NCBI GenBank assembly: GCA_964564735.1
Contig: CAZMCH010000015.1
Span: 1 to 59,343, forward strand
Direction: 5' to 3'
Length of the DNA stretch: 59,343 nt
DNA from: CAZMCH01 sp964564735
Lineage (GTDB): Bacteria; Poribacteria; DTPJ01
A program made the translations under genes and the position numbers. The notes beneath the pieces were generated by a model, which worked only from the letters and a program-made list of their open reading frames with translations, searched no databases and was not told the DNA's origin. Below are positions 22,916-33,184 of the stretch, in pieces (position 1 is the stretch's first letter; each line of letters starts with the position of its first letter).

Positions 22916-25875
22916 CGAATATAATAATATCTAGCATCCTTTATACATGATAGCCATACTTTGCCAGAATCATACCCAAGTGTAACATTGCCCAATTCGT
23001 TTCCATCAGCATCATAAGCCAGACATTTTGGCTGATTAATCTCACAACGAAAACCAATACGTTCATTACCATCAATATCGGTTATTTGAAGGGCGATTAG
23101 CTTGCTATCATCATGGATGAATTTCATTGCAACAGCACCTGAAGAAGAGAGCCATTCATTGCTTGTTGAAATGTCCCTACCATCTAAATATACATATTCA
23201 TCAGAGATCACCTGATCTACCTTATGACCATCATATATTGCAGAAGCGGAAATAAAGCCATTTTTATCAAAGGCAAAAAAACCATTTGGCGGTAATATAA
23301 GCTCTTTCTTTGGTAATTCATCGCTTTTAACTTCCCAATTTTTCTCTTTTTGCCAATTAATGAATATCTCCAAACCATTTTCATAGATTACGTGCAATCT
23401 TGAATCTTTGATATTTCCTGTTGCCAAAGCTTGAGAAGTATTCATCCAGTTTCCGTCTATATCTGCATATTCAATCTTAATAGGATTTTGCATAGCATAT
23501 CTTTTAGCTACTTGCTGTATTAGATAATATGAACGGCATGTTCGTCGAATACCATATGCTTCCTCAACTAGCCAACCAATGTGACCATAGGCGAGAGTTG
23601 CCGAAATGAAGCGGTCTATGGAAAAATCTATATGGTCTGGTGCGCTCCAATCTTTTTGGTGTTGCATAAATTGACTAGTCCACGGCATCCCAATATCACA
23701 TTCAAGAGGATGTATCTTTAGCAGGTCAAAAGCTACGTTTAATGGATATTCATACAGATCAAGCCCTGTATATGCTAGACCATAATTGCCTGATGCAAGT
23801 CCAGCATATAGCCATTGATAAGTGCCTTCGGAGAATATGGGACCATCATAAACTTTTTGATCATTTAGGAGAATTTCACCATAGGCATAGAAAGTTGCGG
23901 TGAATGTCCCTGCCCCAGGCACACGGGCATCATAATCACAATAACCCCATGGAGATACTGCTGTATGCACATCAGTATAAGCGGAATTTGAGTCAAACTT
24001 CTGTTTGATGATTGGGGCAAGCTTTGCATCCCACTCAACAGCCTTTGATGGTTTGAGTGCATAGCATCTTGGCCATGCGGCGCGCCATTCATTTTGAGGA
24101 GTGCGCTGAACACCATCAGGAGTCCAATGCTCATTTACAGGGGAAAAGTCGCAATAGTTTGTATAAAGTCCAGAACGCCAGCCCAAAGATTTCTGAGCAG
24201 AAACATATTTCTGAAGCGCTTCATCTCCACCCTTGCCGGGGGCAGATCGGGTGCGTAATGTAAAGCTCTCACCTTCATCTCGCCATGTTATTTCATGGTT
24301 ACACTGTATCAGGTGTTCGATTCCGTATGATCGTAACATCTTAGAGCGCTGGCGCTCTTTTTCATAATCCTGTGGTCCCCATGTTTCCTGCCAGAGATAA
24401 TTTCCCGCCTCTTTTCCCCAAGGGCTAGGTGGATTGGCAATTGTAGGAAGCGTTTCTTCGAATGTGGGAGAAATTGTGATGAATAGCCTTTCAAACATAT
24501 CATTACGCTTGCCATCTGTTTTGGCATTATAACGAACTCCACCATTAATATAGGCATTACTTCCCTCAACCGATTCTTTAGAATATAATTCACTGCCGTT
24601 AGAACGATACCAATCCACCCATACAGATGCAAACGATGGTTTTTCAGATGACCCCATCATAAGAATTCGTGGATTTGAACCTCCAAAGGTTAGGTAAGGA
24701 ATTTGTATTAACTGCGGATTTTGGACATCTGCTATCTTTCCAAGCGATAGTTCTGTTGCTATACCACCTAAACAAAACACATCAAGTATAAGCGATTTTT
24801 GCCATATTTGAATTTGGTATTGAACTCGATAAGCACCATCTTTTGATGGATATAGAAATGTTACAATTAATTTATTATCTTCAAGTTTTGATGATTCCAG
24901 CTTCCCTGATTCGGTTTCTTGAACAAAACGCACACCGCCATCATCTAAAGGTTTTACCACAGTCTGAGCATCAATCTCTACTGTAAATTCTCCGAGATTA
25001 CCATTTTGCGGACGATAGGTATAACATATATTGGCATCTCTGCCAATATACCAAAATTCGAAAGCTCCATTTTCTACCTCCAAAACTTTATTTTCAAAAT
25101 CGGCTTCGTAATTTGTTGGCAGAATAGTCTCTTCTCGAACAGGAAACGGTAAAGTTCCTTCACCTGTCCCATTCAAGCCTTGTGTCTGTCCAGGAAATGG
25201 CTTAAGATTACGAGCAGGACGAGGTTCAAATTCAATAGGTTTTAATTCCTCAGTATAAAAGGCAAGTGAATCAAGATATATTGTTCTTCTCTCAGTATTT
25301 GAAATTCCAGATACTTCAATACCTACAAATTGGCAGGGAAATTTTATGTTTGTCAAAGTCTCTTGCTCGATCCTTTTATGTATAAGCCACCATTCTTTCC
25401 ATCTTACATTAGTAAGTGGTATTCGGTAGGATTGTCCTTCGGAATCGTTTATACGAATCGCAAGGTTGACTTGTGGAGTTGATGGATCAGGAACCCATCC
25501 CCAATTATTGCCATAGCACCAAAGATCAATACAGTCAAAAGTATCAGGAACATTAATTGGAGAAGGCGGACTTATGATCAGTTTGCTTTCCTGAGATTTT
25601 CCTGAATATTCAAGTTTACCAGTATATTGACCCCACATCTGTTGTTCACGGCTTCGCTGAAATATTGCATCTGCGTCATTATAAAGGGCAATGTTCCAGC
25701 CCGTTAAATCCTCAAAATCAATCAGTGGAACGTGATCTTCAACCCGATCTGCCCAGACCATCTCGTATGGACGTTGACCTAATATCTCTTTGTCAGAAAC
25801 TTGATTTTGTGCTGAAACAACCTTATCTGGAGATTCTATAGCACCGAATAAAATAATTGACATTAATAATTCCAT
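22912..25875 (-). CDS. Large secreted glycoside-hydrolase-like protein
   Basis: 987 residues from the ATG at 25875, preferred over a TTG six bases upstream because AAGGAGGT (25889-25882) lies six bases before it. Hydrophobic N-terminus (MELLMSIILFGAIES) suggests export. Residues about 45-200 look like a carbohydrate-binding beta-sandwich (FEDLTGWNIALYNDADAIF); the middle is a TIM-barrel-like region (GIEHLIQCNHEITWRDEG, LGWRSGLYTNYCDFSPVN, NSAYTDVHTAVSPWGYCDYD, GPIFSEGTYQWLYAGL). The Asp of YTDVH and Glu of SEGTYQW are candidate catalytic residues. It resembles GH101-like or DUF5696-like proteins; the substrate is not known. Confidence 0.6.
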   Translation of the reverse strand: MELLMSIILFGAIESPDKVVSAQNQVSDKEILGQRPYEMVWADRVEDHVPLIDFEDLTGWNIALYNDADAIFQRSREQQMWGQYTGKLEYSGKSQESKLIISPPSPINVPDTFDCIDLWCYGNNWGWVPDPSTPQVNLAIRINDSEGQSYRIPLTNVRWKEWWLIHKRIEQETLTNIKFPCQFVGIEVSGISNTERRTIYLDSLAFYTEELKPIEFEPRPARNLKPFPGQTQGLNGTGEGTLPFPVREETILPTNYEADFENKVLEVENGAFEFWYIGRDANICYTYRPQNGNLGEFTVEIDAQTVVKPLDDGGVRFVQETESGKLESSKLEDNKLIVTFLYPSKDGAYRVQYQIQIWQKSLILDVFCLGGIATELSLGKIADVQNPQLIQIPYLTFGGSNPRILMMGSSEKPSFASVWVDWYRSNGSELYSKESVEGSNAYINGGVRYNAKTDGKRNDMFERLFITISPTFEETLPTIANPPSPWGKEAGNYLWQETWGPQDYEKERQRSKMLRSYGIEHLIQCNHEITWRDEGESFTLRTRSAPGKGGDEALQKYVSAQKSLGWRSGLYTNYCDFSPVNEHWTPDGVQRTPQNEWRAAWPRCYALKPSKAVEWDAKLAPIIKQKFDSNSAYTDVHTAVSPWGYCDYDARVPGAGTFTATFYAYGEILLNDQKVYDGPIFSEGTYQWLYAGLASGNYGLAYTGLDLYEYPLNVAFDLLKIHPLECDIGMPWTSQFMQHQKDWSAPDHIDFSIDRFISATLAYGHIGWLVEEAYGIRRTCRSYYLIQQVAKRYAMQNPIKIEYADIDGNWMNTSQALATGNIKDSRLHVIYENGLEIFINWQKEKNWEVKSDELPKKELILPPNGFFAFDKNGFISASAIYDGHKVDQVISDEYVYLDGRDISTSNEWLSSSGAVAMKFIHDDSKLIALQITDIDGNERIGFRCEINQPKCLAYDADGNELGNVTLGYDSGKVWLSCIKDARYYYIR

Positions 25876-26230
25876 TAGCAACCTCCTTTTATTTGATAGA
25901 ATTTACAATATCAGTTCGATATAAGAATAAACCGCAAAAAAACTAAAATACAAAATATCACAAGGGACAAAAGATTAAAGATTACATTCCCCATATTGAA
26001 ATCGTTGAAAAATAGGAAAATCAAGAATTTGACAAATAAAACAAATTACACGAATATTGATGAATAAGCAATTCTTGAAATTCATCTTTTAGTGCAATTA
26101 ATGATCAAATTGCATTTTTCAATTATTAACATATTAGAACTTATTATCAATTTTATAATCAGCGAAAATCCGCTAAATCTGTTCAATCAGCGTTCTATTT
26201 TCCTTTAACTGAAAAAGTCGTATTATTATT
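25876..26230. other. 355-base intergenic region with several repeat words
   Basis: Between the hydrolase and the M24 peptidase (both minus strand). No reading frame with coding character. caagaatt (26022-26029) pairs exactly with aattcttg (26070-26077) around an attacacgaat word. aatcagcg occurs twice (26157-26164 and 26185-26192) with aatccgc between. Such acacgaat and aatcagcgaaaatccgc words are, as I recall, intergenic families in other bacteria. The promoter of the hydrolase gene presumably lies here, but no convincing boxes were identified. Confidence 0.5.
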
Positions 26231-27565
26231 TTAGGTTGTTGGAAATGCTTGTAGCAATCCTTTTTCTTTCATTATGGCTTCCACTTCATTAATCTCAAGC
26301 GGTGCTTCGGCAGTAAGGTTTTCAATGCCATCATCGGTTACGACAATGGTATCCTCTACACGATAATAAAGTTTTTCCTTTGGCAAAAGAAATTGCGGGT
26401 CAACAGAAAATACCATACCGGGTTCTAGCTTTCTGGAATAATGTAATCCCCCATCATGGACAGTCAAACCGACACAATGCGAAATATGACCATTGAAATC
26501 AAACATGGCTTTAGCAGATTCTCGATGGGCTTCGGTGGCAAATTTCCAGTCAGAGAAAACTGCTTTCATCTTTTCCGCTGCTTCAGAATGAATATCACTT
26601 ACCATGCGACCGGGTCGGATTAAGTCCAACAGAACTTTATGATATTCTACTACAAATCCATAGATAGCTTTTTGTTCATCTGTATATTTTCCATTTACGG
26701 GCCACATTCGACCAATATCGCTTGTGTAATAATGATAGTCGGGGGCGCAGTCAACCAAAACTAGGTCGCCATTATTCAGTTGGCAATCGTTTTCGCAGTA
26801 ATGACCATAAAAAGCATTTTCGCCACCGGCAATGATGGCATGGTAACCGCGATCCTTTGCCCCACCTGAAAGATAATGATAAAGCATCACAGCATCAAGC
26901 TGATATTCCCTTACTCCATGTTGCGTTGAGCGCATTGCCTCAATTACCCCAAGTGCTGTAAGATGCCCAGCCCGACGCAGTAACTCAATTTCGGCAGGGG
27001 ACTTAATTAATCTCAACTCATCCATCAGTGGGGAAAGATTCCGCACCTCAACCTGCGGGAACTGTCGCTTAATGGTTTCAATAAATTGGGCTGATCGGGT
27101 AAGACGGGTATCCCATGGATCTGCTGATTGTTTGGCTACCCATGATTTGGCTTGATGACGGCTAACATTGCGAATCTCACCATCCTCAAATGGCAGATAA
27201 ATAGCCGAGTAACGATTGAGATACTGCCCAAGCTCTTCCCATCCTAGAACAGCATCTACACCCGATTGAGCAATCACCAGTTCAGCATTTTCAGCACAGG
27301 CAACGGGCTTTGTTGATTGTTTTTCAACCTGCGATTCATGGGGTAGAAATAGCGTTGTTCTGCCATTTCTTCCCTCAATCAATAGATATGCGCGCGGTGT
27401 CTCAACTCCGCAAAGATAATAAAAGTCTTTATACTGATAAAATGTCTCGCTTCCCTTTGGCCCCGGTGCTCCCTGTAAGAGTGCTATAGAGCCATTCTCC
27501 ATTTTTTCACAGAGTTTGTTTCGACGAATACGGAATTCATCGGGAGTAAAATCAGTTTGATACAT
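26231..27565 (-). CDS. M24B family Xaa-Pro aminopeptidase/prolidase-like
   Basis: Predicted cytoplasmic metallopeptidase cleaving Xaa-Pro bonds. 444 residues from the ATG at 27565, seven bases after GGAGG; an in-frame upstream extension of 24 residues is not supported. N-terminal creatinase-like domain (RRNKLCEKMENGSIALLQGA), then the catalytic pita-bread fold: DCAPDYHYYTSDIGRMW (two Asp ligands), GHISHCVGLTVHDGG (His) and YYRVEDTIVV (Glu). The usual EPG-type Glu motif reads SVDPQF, so Asp replaces Glu there. Confidence 0.85.
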   Translation of the reverse strand: MYQTDFTPDEFRIRRNKLCEKMENGSIALLQGAPGPKGSETFYQYKDFYYLCGVETPRAYLLIEGRNGRTTLFLPHESQVEKQSTKPVACAENAELVIAQSGVDAVLGWEELGQYLNRYSAIYLPFEDGEIRNVSRHQAKSWVAKQSADPWDTRLTRSAQFIETIKRQFPQVEVRNLSPLMDELRLIKSPAEIELLRRAGHLTALGVIEAMRSTQHGVREYQLDAVMLYHYLSGGAKDRGYHAIIAGGENAFYGHYCENDCQLNNGDLVLVDCAPDYHYYTSDIGRMWPVNGKYTDEQKAIYGFVVEYHKVLLDLIRPGRMVSDIHSEAAEKMKAVFSDWKFATEAHRESAKAMFDFNGHISHCVGLTVHDGGLHYSRKLEPGMVFSVDPQFLLPKEKLYYRVEDTIVVTDDGIENLTAEAPLEINEVEAIMKEKGLLQAFPTT

Positions 27566-27840
27566 GAATAAGTCCTCCAAACAAGCATTTTTGAGGCTAA
27601 TTAGCCTCCTAACTTCATATAAGTATTTTATTTGCATCTTACATTCTGCCTGATAATATTGTCAATTCTATCAGTAAACATTCATAATTGCAAGAATATA
27701 AAAAAGTTTCTTGTGATCAATCGGGAAATATGATAATCTCTGTAATACGAAAAATAGCAGAATTATCAAAATAAAAAAGATAGTCAAAGGAATTTCACGG
27801 CAAATAATTCTATACATGCTTTCAAGAGGAGATCAATATT

Positions 27841-29874
27841 ATGTCTGAGAATTGGTATAGTCAAACCATGCGAAAGATTCATTTTGATATGCACACGCCT
27901 GAAAGCGTTGAAAATGTTGGTAAGGACTTTGATCCACAGGCTTTTGCCAGTGCAATTAAAAAAACCGGAGCGCAGGCTGTTTGTTTTTTTGCAAGATGCG
28001 CCTATGGTTGGTCATATTATCCAACACAAGTTGGGCTTCCACATCCGCATCTTATGCGAGATGTCTTTGGAGATGGTGTAAAGGCAATGAAAGAATCAGG
28101 AATACGAGTAATATCATATGTTGCCATTGATAATATCCCCAAGCCCTTGGCTGAAAAACATCCTGAATGGTGTTCCCGAAAATCAGATGGATCAACTAGA
28201 GCAGGACATGGAACTGGGACGATGGCGTGTCCAAGCATTTTTATTAATGAAATGTTGATCCCTCAATTCATTGAGATAACCAAGTTATATCAGGTAGATG
28301 GATTTTTCCTTGATGGAGTCTATCAATACTTCGGAAATGTATGTTATTGCGAAACTTGCAGGCAGTCCTATGGCAAGGATATTCCCCAAGAGCCAAACGA
28401 CCCGAATTGGAGAGCTTTTCGACATTGGCAGGTTCAGAATATATGGAGTAATCTGGGCAAAGCTGCTGATGAGGTGAAACAGGTAAATCCTGATTGTTTG
28501 ATGGGTGTAAATTGGCTTTCATCAATAAGATGGTCAGTTCCTCCGCCTGAATCTATGGGATATTTAACTGGTGATCCGCCTCTTCATAATGGCACTTTTG
28601 AGACAGCATTCAATCTTTCTGCGTGGGCATGGCGGGATAAGCCCTCTGACCTTATGAATGAAAGAATGCTTCATCACTGGCAGGATTTTACATGTCGCAC
28701 ACCTGAGACCATAGAAACTGAATACGCCACAGCATTAGCAGGCGGAGGAAAGCTGTTTATCGGTGATCTTCTAAAGCCTGTAGATGTCAAACCCGATCCA
28801 GAGATCATGAAATTGCACCGAAAATGCTTTGATTTCATTATTTCGCGTGAGGAATCCACCGAAAATGCAAAACTATTATCTGATATAGCGATATTATCAA
28901 GCCCTGAAACAATACGCGGTGCTAACTGGTCAGTTGACGAAACACCTCTCAGAGGGGCATATCTCGCTTTGATAGAAGGTGGTCTTACTGCCGATATTCT
29001 CTATGATGCGGACATAAAAGATAATATAAGTCGCTATAAAGCCCTGATTATAGCTGAACAGCAATTCATAGGTCGTAATTCTGCCGTTTCTATAATGGAT
29101 TTTGTCAAATCAGGTGGAGGACTGATAGTTATTGGAGCTATTCCAAAGATCGTTGATCCAGATGAACCAGACTCATCCGCTGATATAACTGTGTTTGAAG
29201 AAATCACAGGTCTTAAATATCAAGGCGACTATCCCTATAATTTGGGATATTTACTCCTGCGTGGCACAAAGGCTGAAGGCTTTTGGCGAGATGGTGATGA
29301 TTTCCTTCCTCCGATCCCCGTTCATGGAAAATCAATTAAAACAAGTGTTATTAATGCAGAGATACTTGCACCCTTTACCGCACCGGGACAAACATATCAA
29401 ATAGGGGCTATGCCCTATGGCGAAACACTAGAATCACCAGCTTTATCTCAAAATAAATATGGCAAGGGCAATGTATTATTCTGTTCCCTTCCCATTGCAT
29501 CAGATTACTGGAGGCGCGGCAATCCCGGCGCCAAGTATATCGTTCAAAAAATGGTGCGACGTGTTATCAGTGAATTGGCGATAGAAAGAATTGGTTCTTC
29601 ATCAGTTCAGGTCTATGGGAGTAAGTGCGATGGAAAGACTATAATACATTTGGTATCCTATCAACCTGATCGCAGAACCGGTTTTCCACAAGTCGTTGAG
29701 TCTCCGTCGGCAGTTACAGGAATAATAGTGAAATTAATAGATAAACGTGAACCAACATCCGTATATATGAAGCCTGAAAATAGAATCTTAGAAGTAAAGA
29801 GGGAAGGCAAATACCTGATAGTTCAAGTTCCCGACTTTACTATTCATACTGCTATTGTTTTTAATTGGCAATAA
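27841..29874 (+). CDS. Glycoside-hydrolase-like protein with beta-galactosidase trimerisation-type domain
   Basis: 677 residues, no signal peptide, probably cytoplasmic. N-terminal TIM barrel resembling the hypothetical glycosyl hydrolase 6 group and GH29/GH42-like enzymes (MRKIHFDMHTPESV, GAQAVCFFARCAYGWSYYPT, GIRVISYVAIDN, QVDGFFLDGVYQYFGNVCYC). A class-I glutamine-amidotransferase-like trimerisation domain follows (about 340-460: LSDIAILSSPETIRG, YKALIIAEQQFIG, MDFVKSGGGLIVIGA). The Asp of FFLDGV is a candidate nucleophile. AAGAGGAG lies upstream of the ATG. Family-level call only. Confidence 0.65.
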   Translation: MSENWYSQTMRKIHFDMHTPESVENVGKDFDPQAFASAIKKTGAQAVCFFARCAYGWSYYPTQVGLPHPHLMRDVFGDGVKAMKESGIRVISYVAIDNIPKPLAEKHPEWCSRKSDGSTRAGHGTGTMACPSIFINEMLIPQFIEITKLYQVDGFFLDGVYQYFGNVCYCETCRQSYGKDIPQEPNDPNWRAFRHWQVQNIWSNLGKAADEVKQVNPDCLMGVNWLSSIRWSVPPPESMGYLTGDPPLHNGTFETAFNLSAWAWRDKPSDLMNERMLHHWQDFTCRTPETIETEYATALAGGGKLFIGDLLKPVDVKPDPEIMKLHRKCFDFIISREESTENAKLLSDIAILSSPETIRGANWSVDETPLRGAYLALIEGGLTADILYDADIKDNISRYKALIIAEQQFIGRNSAVSIMDFVKSGGGLIVIGAIPKIVDPDEPDSSADITVFEEITGLKYQGDYPYNLGYLLLRGTKAEGFWRDGDDFLPPIPVHGKSIKTSVINAEILAPFTAPGQTYQIGAMPYGETLESPALSQNKYGKGNVLFCSLPIASDYWRRGNPGAKYIVQKMVRRVISELAIERIGSSSVQVYGSKCDGKTIIHLVSYQPDRRTGFPQVVESPSAVTGIIVKLIDKREPTSVYMKPENRILEVKREGKYLIVQVPDFTIHTAIVFNWQ

Positions 29875-29935
29875 AGGGTTTGGATAAATAATACCAATTA
29901 GAGATATGTTAATACTGTATGAATATATCGCAAAT

Positions 29936-29960
29936 ATTCAATCTATGTTATAGATTGAAT
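29936..29960. promoter_or_regulatory. Perfect palindromic hairpin upstream of the serine hydrolase
   Basis: attcaatctat (29936-29946), three-base spacer, atagattgaat (29950-29960): an 11-base perfect inverted repeat. It ends 19 bases before the next start and 8 bases before GGAG. No T-run follows, so an operator or a translation-masking hairpin is more likely than a terminator. Confidence 0.55.
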
Positions 29961-29979
29961 GTATCATCGGAGACAAAAC

Positions 29980-31416
29980 ATGAAAAAGACAATATATGAC
30001 GACCGTTTTGACGGTGTTAAGGAACTTATAAAAAATAAGCTGGTTGAGTTGGGAACGGCATCGCTTGCGCTTGCGGTTGCACAAGGTGATGAAATAATCT
30101 GGGAGGAAGGTTTCGGATGGGCAGATAGAGAAAGGATGATCCCATCAAATCCAAATATCATGTATTCCCTAGCTTCTATCTCAAAGCCAATTACCGCAAC
30201 AGGGCTTATGATACTTAAAGAAAGAGGACTTATTGATCTCGATAAGCCAATCAATGATTATCTTGGTGATGCAAAATTGAAAGCATGGGTTGGCAAAGCC
30301 GAAGATGCAACAGTTAGACGTGTCGCTAATCATACATCAGGGCTTCCTTTGCATTGTCAATTTTTCTATGAAGATGAACCCTATCAAAAGCCCAACATGG
30401 ATGAAACTATACGAAGATATGGAAACCTTGTGACTATTCCCGGCGAAAGATACCAATACTCAAATATAGGCTATGGCATTCTTGATTACGTTATTTCCAG
30501 AATATCAGGCAAAAGCTATGATGATTTCATGCGTGAGGAGGTATTTTTGCCATTAGATATGACACATACATCCGTTAATGTCGGCAAAGGGCTGGAAAAA
30601 TACCAAGCAATGCGATATGGTCAAGATGGACTCAGCATCCCGTTTTATGACTTTGATCATCCCGGCGGATCGGCTGTTTACAGTAGTGCGCATGACCTTT
30701 TACGATTCGGCATGTTTCACCTAAAAGCCCATCTACCAAATCAAAAAGCGATATTATCAGACGAAAGCATTGATGATATGAAGATCGGAACCGCAGAAAT
30801 AGGCAACGGTTATCATTATGGCATTGGATGGGCTAGTTGCAATGATCTATTTGGCTATCGTGGCGTTTGGCATAATGGCGGAATGGGCGGAGTCAGCACA
30901 ACATTGATGCTTATACCTGACGAAAATATTGCGGTTGTTACTCTAGCAAACTCATCATCGCTACTGCCTGATTTGATTTATAAAGAAATTCTTTCTATTT
31001 TGTTACCCAAATTTGCAGAAAAAAGAGCAGAAAAAGAGGCGAAAAAGAATCAAGATGAAGCAAAAAAACAAGATTTTGAAATAATACCAGAATTATTGGG
31101 TGAATGGAAAGGGATCGTTCATACATACAAGAGCGATATTCCTATAACCTTTTGGTTCAAGGAATGTGGCGATGTCATTGTAAAGATGGGCAATCAATTC
31201 AGAACATTGTTAGATAATGTATCTTTTGTTGATGATTACCTTTATGGTAGTATGATAGGTGATATTGGAACTGAAGATGTGAATAGAAAACCATATAACT
31301 TACACCTTACATTAAAATTAAGAGATAAAGTCTTGAATGGTGCGATGTCTGCTATATCCTTGCCAGACAGAAAAATGGGAAACGCATTGAGTCATTGGAT
31401 TGAAATCAAAAAATGA
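29980..31416 (+). CDS. Serine hydrolase, class C beta-lactamase / esterase family
   Basis: 478 residues from the ATG at 29980, with GGAG at 29969-29972; a start seven codons upstream lacks an SD. Contains the three elements of the family: SISK (SxxK) in YSLASISKPITATGL, YSN (YxN) in YQYSNIGYGILDYVI, and HNGG (HxG) near residue 300. A C-terminal domain of about 110 residues (from IIPELLGEWKGIVHTY) follows a Lys/Glu-rich linker. No signal peptide is evident. Substrate unknown: such proteins are mostly esterases or D-amino-acid peptidases rather than resistance enzymes. Confidence 0.85.
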   Translation: MKKTIYDDRFDGVKELIKNKLVELGTASLALAVAQGDEIIWEEGFGWADRERMIPSNPNIMYSLASISKPITATGLMILKERGLIDLDKPINDYLGDAKLKAWVGKAEDATVRRVANHTSGLPLHCQFFYEDEPYQKPNMDETIRRYGNLVTIPGERYQYSNIGYGILDYVISRISGKSYDDFMREEVFLPLDMTHTSVNVGKGLEKYQAMRYGQDGLSIPFYDFDHPGGSAVYSSAHDLLRFGMFHLKAHLPNQKAILSDESIDDMKIGTAEIGNGYHYGIGWASCNDLFGYRGVWHNGGMGGVSTTLMLIPDENIAVVTLANSSSLLPDLIYKEILSILLPKFAEKRAEKEAKKNQDEAKKQDFEIIPELLGEWKGIVHTYKSDIPITFWFKECGDVIVKMGNQFRTLLDNVSFVDDYLYGSMIGDIGTEDVNRKPYNLHLTLKLRDKVLNGAMSAISLPDRKMGNALSHWIEIKK

Positions 31417-31434
31417 TTTCTTAAATATAGATGT

Positions 31435-31504
31435 AGATACATGATGGTTATACAGAAGCTATATGGAAAAATCTAGTATCTGTAAGACCGCATGTATCTT
31501 TTTT
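31435..31504 (+). terminator. Candidate terminator after the serine hydrolase
   Basis: agatacatg (31435-31443) pairs perfectly with catgtatct (31491-31499), followed by a run of Ts to 31504. The 47-base loop makes the stem weaker than usual. Position between convergent genes fits. Confidence 0.4.
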
Positions 31505-31515
31505 GCTCTGGAAAC

Positions 31516-33165
31516 TTACGGCAATTTCTTATTTAGAAAAGCGTTAAGCATAATATTGGTAGATGGATTTCCACCTTCAGCGATATATTTTCGGTCTTTG
31601 TGTTTGCTTATGATTTCATCTCTAATTTTTCTGCCTAGCACCTTACCAAGTTCAACACCCCATTGGTCGAAACTGTCTATATTCCATATAAAGCCTTTTA
31701 CAACTGTGCGATGCTCTGTCCATGCAAGCAAAAGTCCTGCTGTGAAAGGATTTAGCTCTTTCAAAAGGATTGAACTTGATGGGCGATTGCCATCAAAACG
31801 CCTACAACGCAAGATATTGGATTCCCCAAAGGCTAATGCGTCTGGTTGAGCAAAGAAATTTGTCATAAGTTCTTCGTGATGTGTAACGCCTCGTTGCGCA
31901 GATGGTTCAGGATAAAGAGGATTAACAAATCCGATAAAATCACATGGAATAGCATGTGTCCCTTGATGTATAAGCTGATAGAATGAATGTTGTCCATTTG
32001 TTCCTGCTTCACCAAATATTACTTCGCCAGTATCGTAATTTATGGACTTGCCATCATTATCAACAGATTTTCCATTGCTTTCCATCTCTACTTGTTGCGT
32101 ATGTGCAGGAAGTTTTGATAAAGCCTGTGCATAGGGCAATAATGCTCGTGTTTTAAGACCCAAGAAATTGATATTCCATATATCAATTAAGCCTGATAAA
32201 ACGGGTATGTTTTTTTCAAATGGGCTTTCTCGGAAATGCTTATCCATCCAATATGCGCCCTCAAGAATACCTTTAAAAGTATCAAATCCTAGATATAATG
32301 AAAGCGGAACAGCACCAACAGCAGAAGTTGCGCTATATCTTCCACCTACCCAATCCCAAAATTTAAACATATTATTTGGATCAATACCAAATGCTTTTAC
32401 CTTGTCTTCAGCAGTTGAAACAGCAACGAAATGCTTTTTTATAATATCTTTTTCATCATTAACTTTATCTTTTATTGCACCTAATAGCCAATCCTTTGCT
32501 GATTCTGCATTTTTCATCGTCTCCGCTGTCGTGAATGTTTTTGAAACAACCACCACAAGAGTTTCCTCAGGATCAAGTGTTTGTGTTTTTTCAAAAATAT
32601 CAGTTCTATCAACATTTGAGACAAAGACAAGATTCATATCCTTCTGCGCATATTTTTTTAATGCAGTAGCGAGATAGTCAACTCCAAGATATGATCCTCC
32701 AATACCTATTGATAAAATATTTTTTATTTTCTTGACTGTTGCACCTGTTCTCGCACCTGAGAGAATATCACCAGAAAAATTTCTGATTTTATCAAGAACA
32801 AGGTTTATATCAATCATAACATCCTTGTCATCAACATAAACAGGAAAATTTGAGCAATTACGCAAGGCAGTATGAAGGGCAGGTCTATTTTCCGTTTTAT
32901 TAACTATTTTGCCACTAAACATGCCCTCTATTTTCTCTTTTAATCCAATTTCATTAGCAAGATCAATTAAAAGGCTTATAGTTTCTGGCAATACCCTTTG
33001 ACGGGAATAATCAAAATAAATCCTATCTGTGCTTACAGATAGGATTTTTGCACGTTGAAAATTGCTGTCAAACATTTCTCGAAGAGTCATGTTGGATATG
33101 CGTTCTTTTTCAGCAATTAAAGCGTTCCAAGCATTTGTTTCTGTCAGATTTATTTTATCGGGCAT
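31516..33165 (-). CDS. pgi: Glucose-6-phosphate isomerase
   Basis: Interconverts glucose-6-phosphate and fructose-6-phosphate. 549 residues, as in long bacterial and eukaryotic forms. Signatures: ILSIGIGGSYLGVDYLATAL, LVVVVSKTFTTAETMKNA, WVGGRYSATSAVGAVPLSLY and GQHSFYQLIHQG with the catalytic His. It starts 19 bases after the tssM-like stop on the same strand with only a weak AAAGGT as SD, so it may be co-transcribed with that gene. Confidence 0.96.
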   Translation of the reverse strand: MPDKINLTETNAWNALIAEKERISNMTLREMFDSNFQRAKILSVSTDRIYFDYSRQRVLPETISLLIDLANEIGLKEKIEGMFSGKIVNKTENRPALHTALRNCSNFPVYVDDKDVMIDINLVLDKIRNFSGDILSGARTGATVKKIKNILSIGIGGSYLGVDYLATALKKYAQKDMNLVFVSNVDRTDIFEKTQTLDPEETLVVVVSKTFTTAETMKNAESAKDWLLGAIKDKVNDEKDIIKKHFVAVSTAEDKVKAFGIDPNNMFKFWDWVGGRYSATSAVGAVPLSLYLGFDTFKGILEGAYWMDKHFRESPFEKNIPVLSGLIDIWNINFLGLKTRALLPYAQALSKLPAHTQQVEMESNGKSVDNDGKSINYDTGEVIFGEAGTNGQHSFYQLIHQGTHAIPCDFIGFVNPLYPEPSAQRGVTHHEELMTNFFAQPDALAFGESNILRCRRFDGNRPSSSILLKELNPFTAGLLLAWTEHRTVVKGFIWNIDSFDQWGVELGKVLGRKIRDEIISKHKDRKYIAEGGNPSTNIMLNAFLNKKLP

Positions 33166-33184
33166 TTCTAATTACCTTTCTATT

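Noticed and set aside
24057..24263. Plus-strand open frames inside the large glycoside hydrolase gene, and similar frames opposite guaB, pgi and the TssM-like gene.
   Set aside because: They are antisense to well-supported genes, have no recognisable motifs and lack convincing ribosome binding sites.
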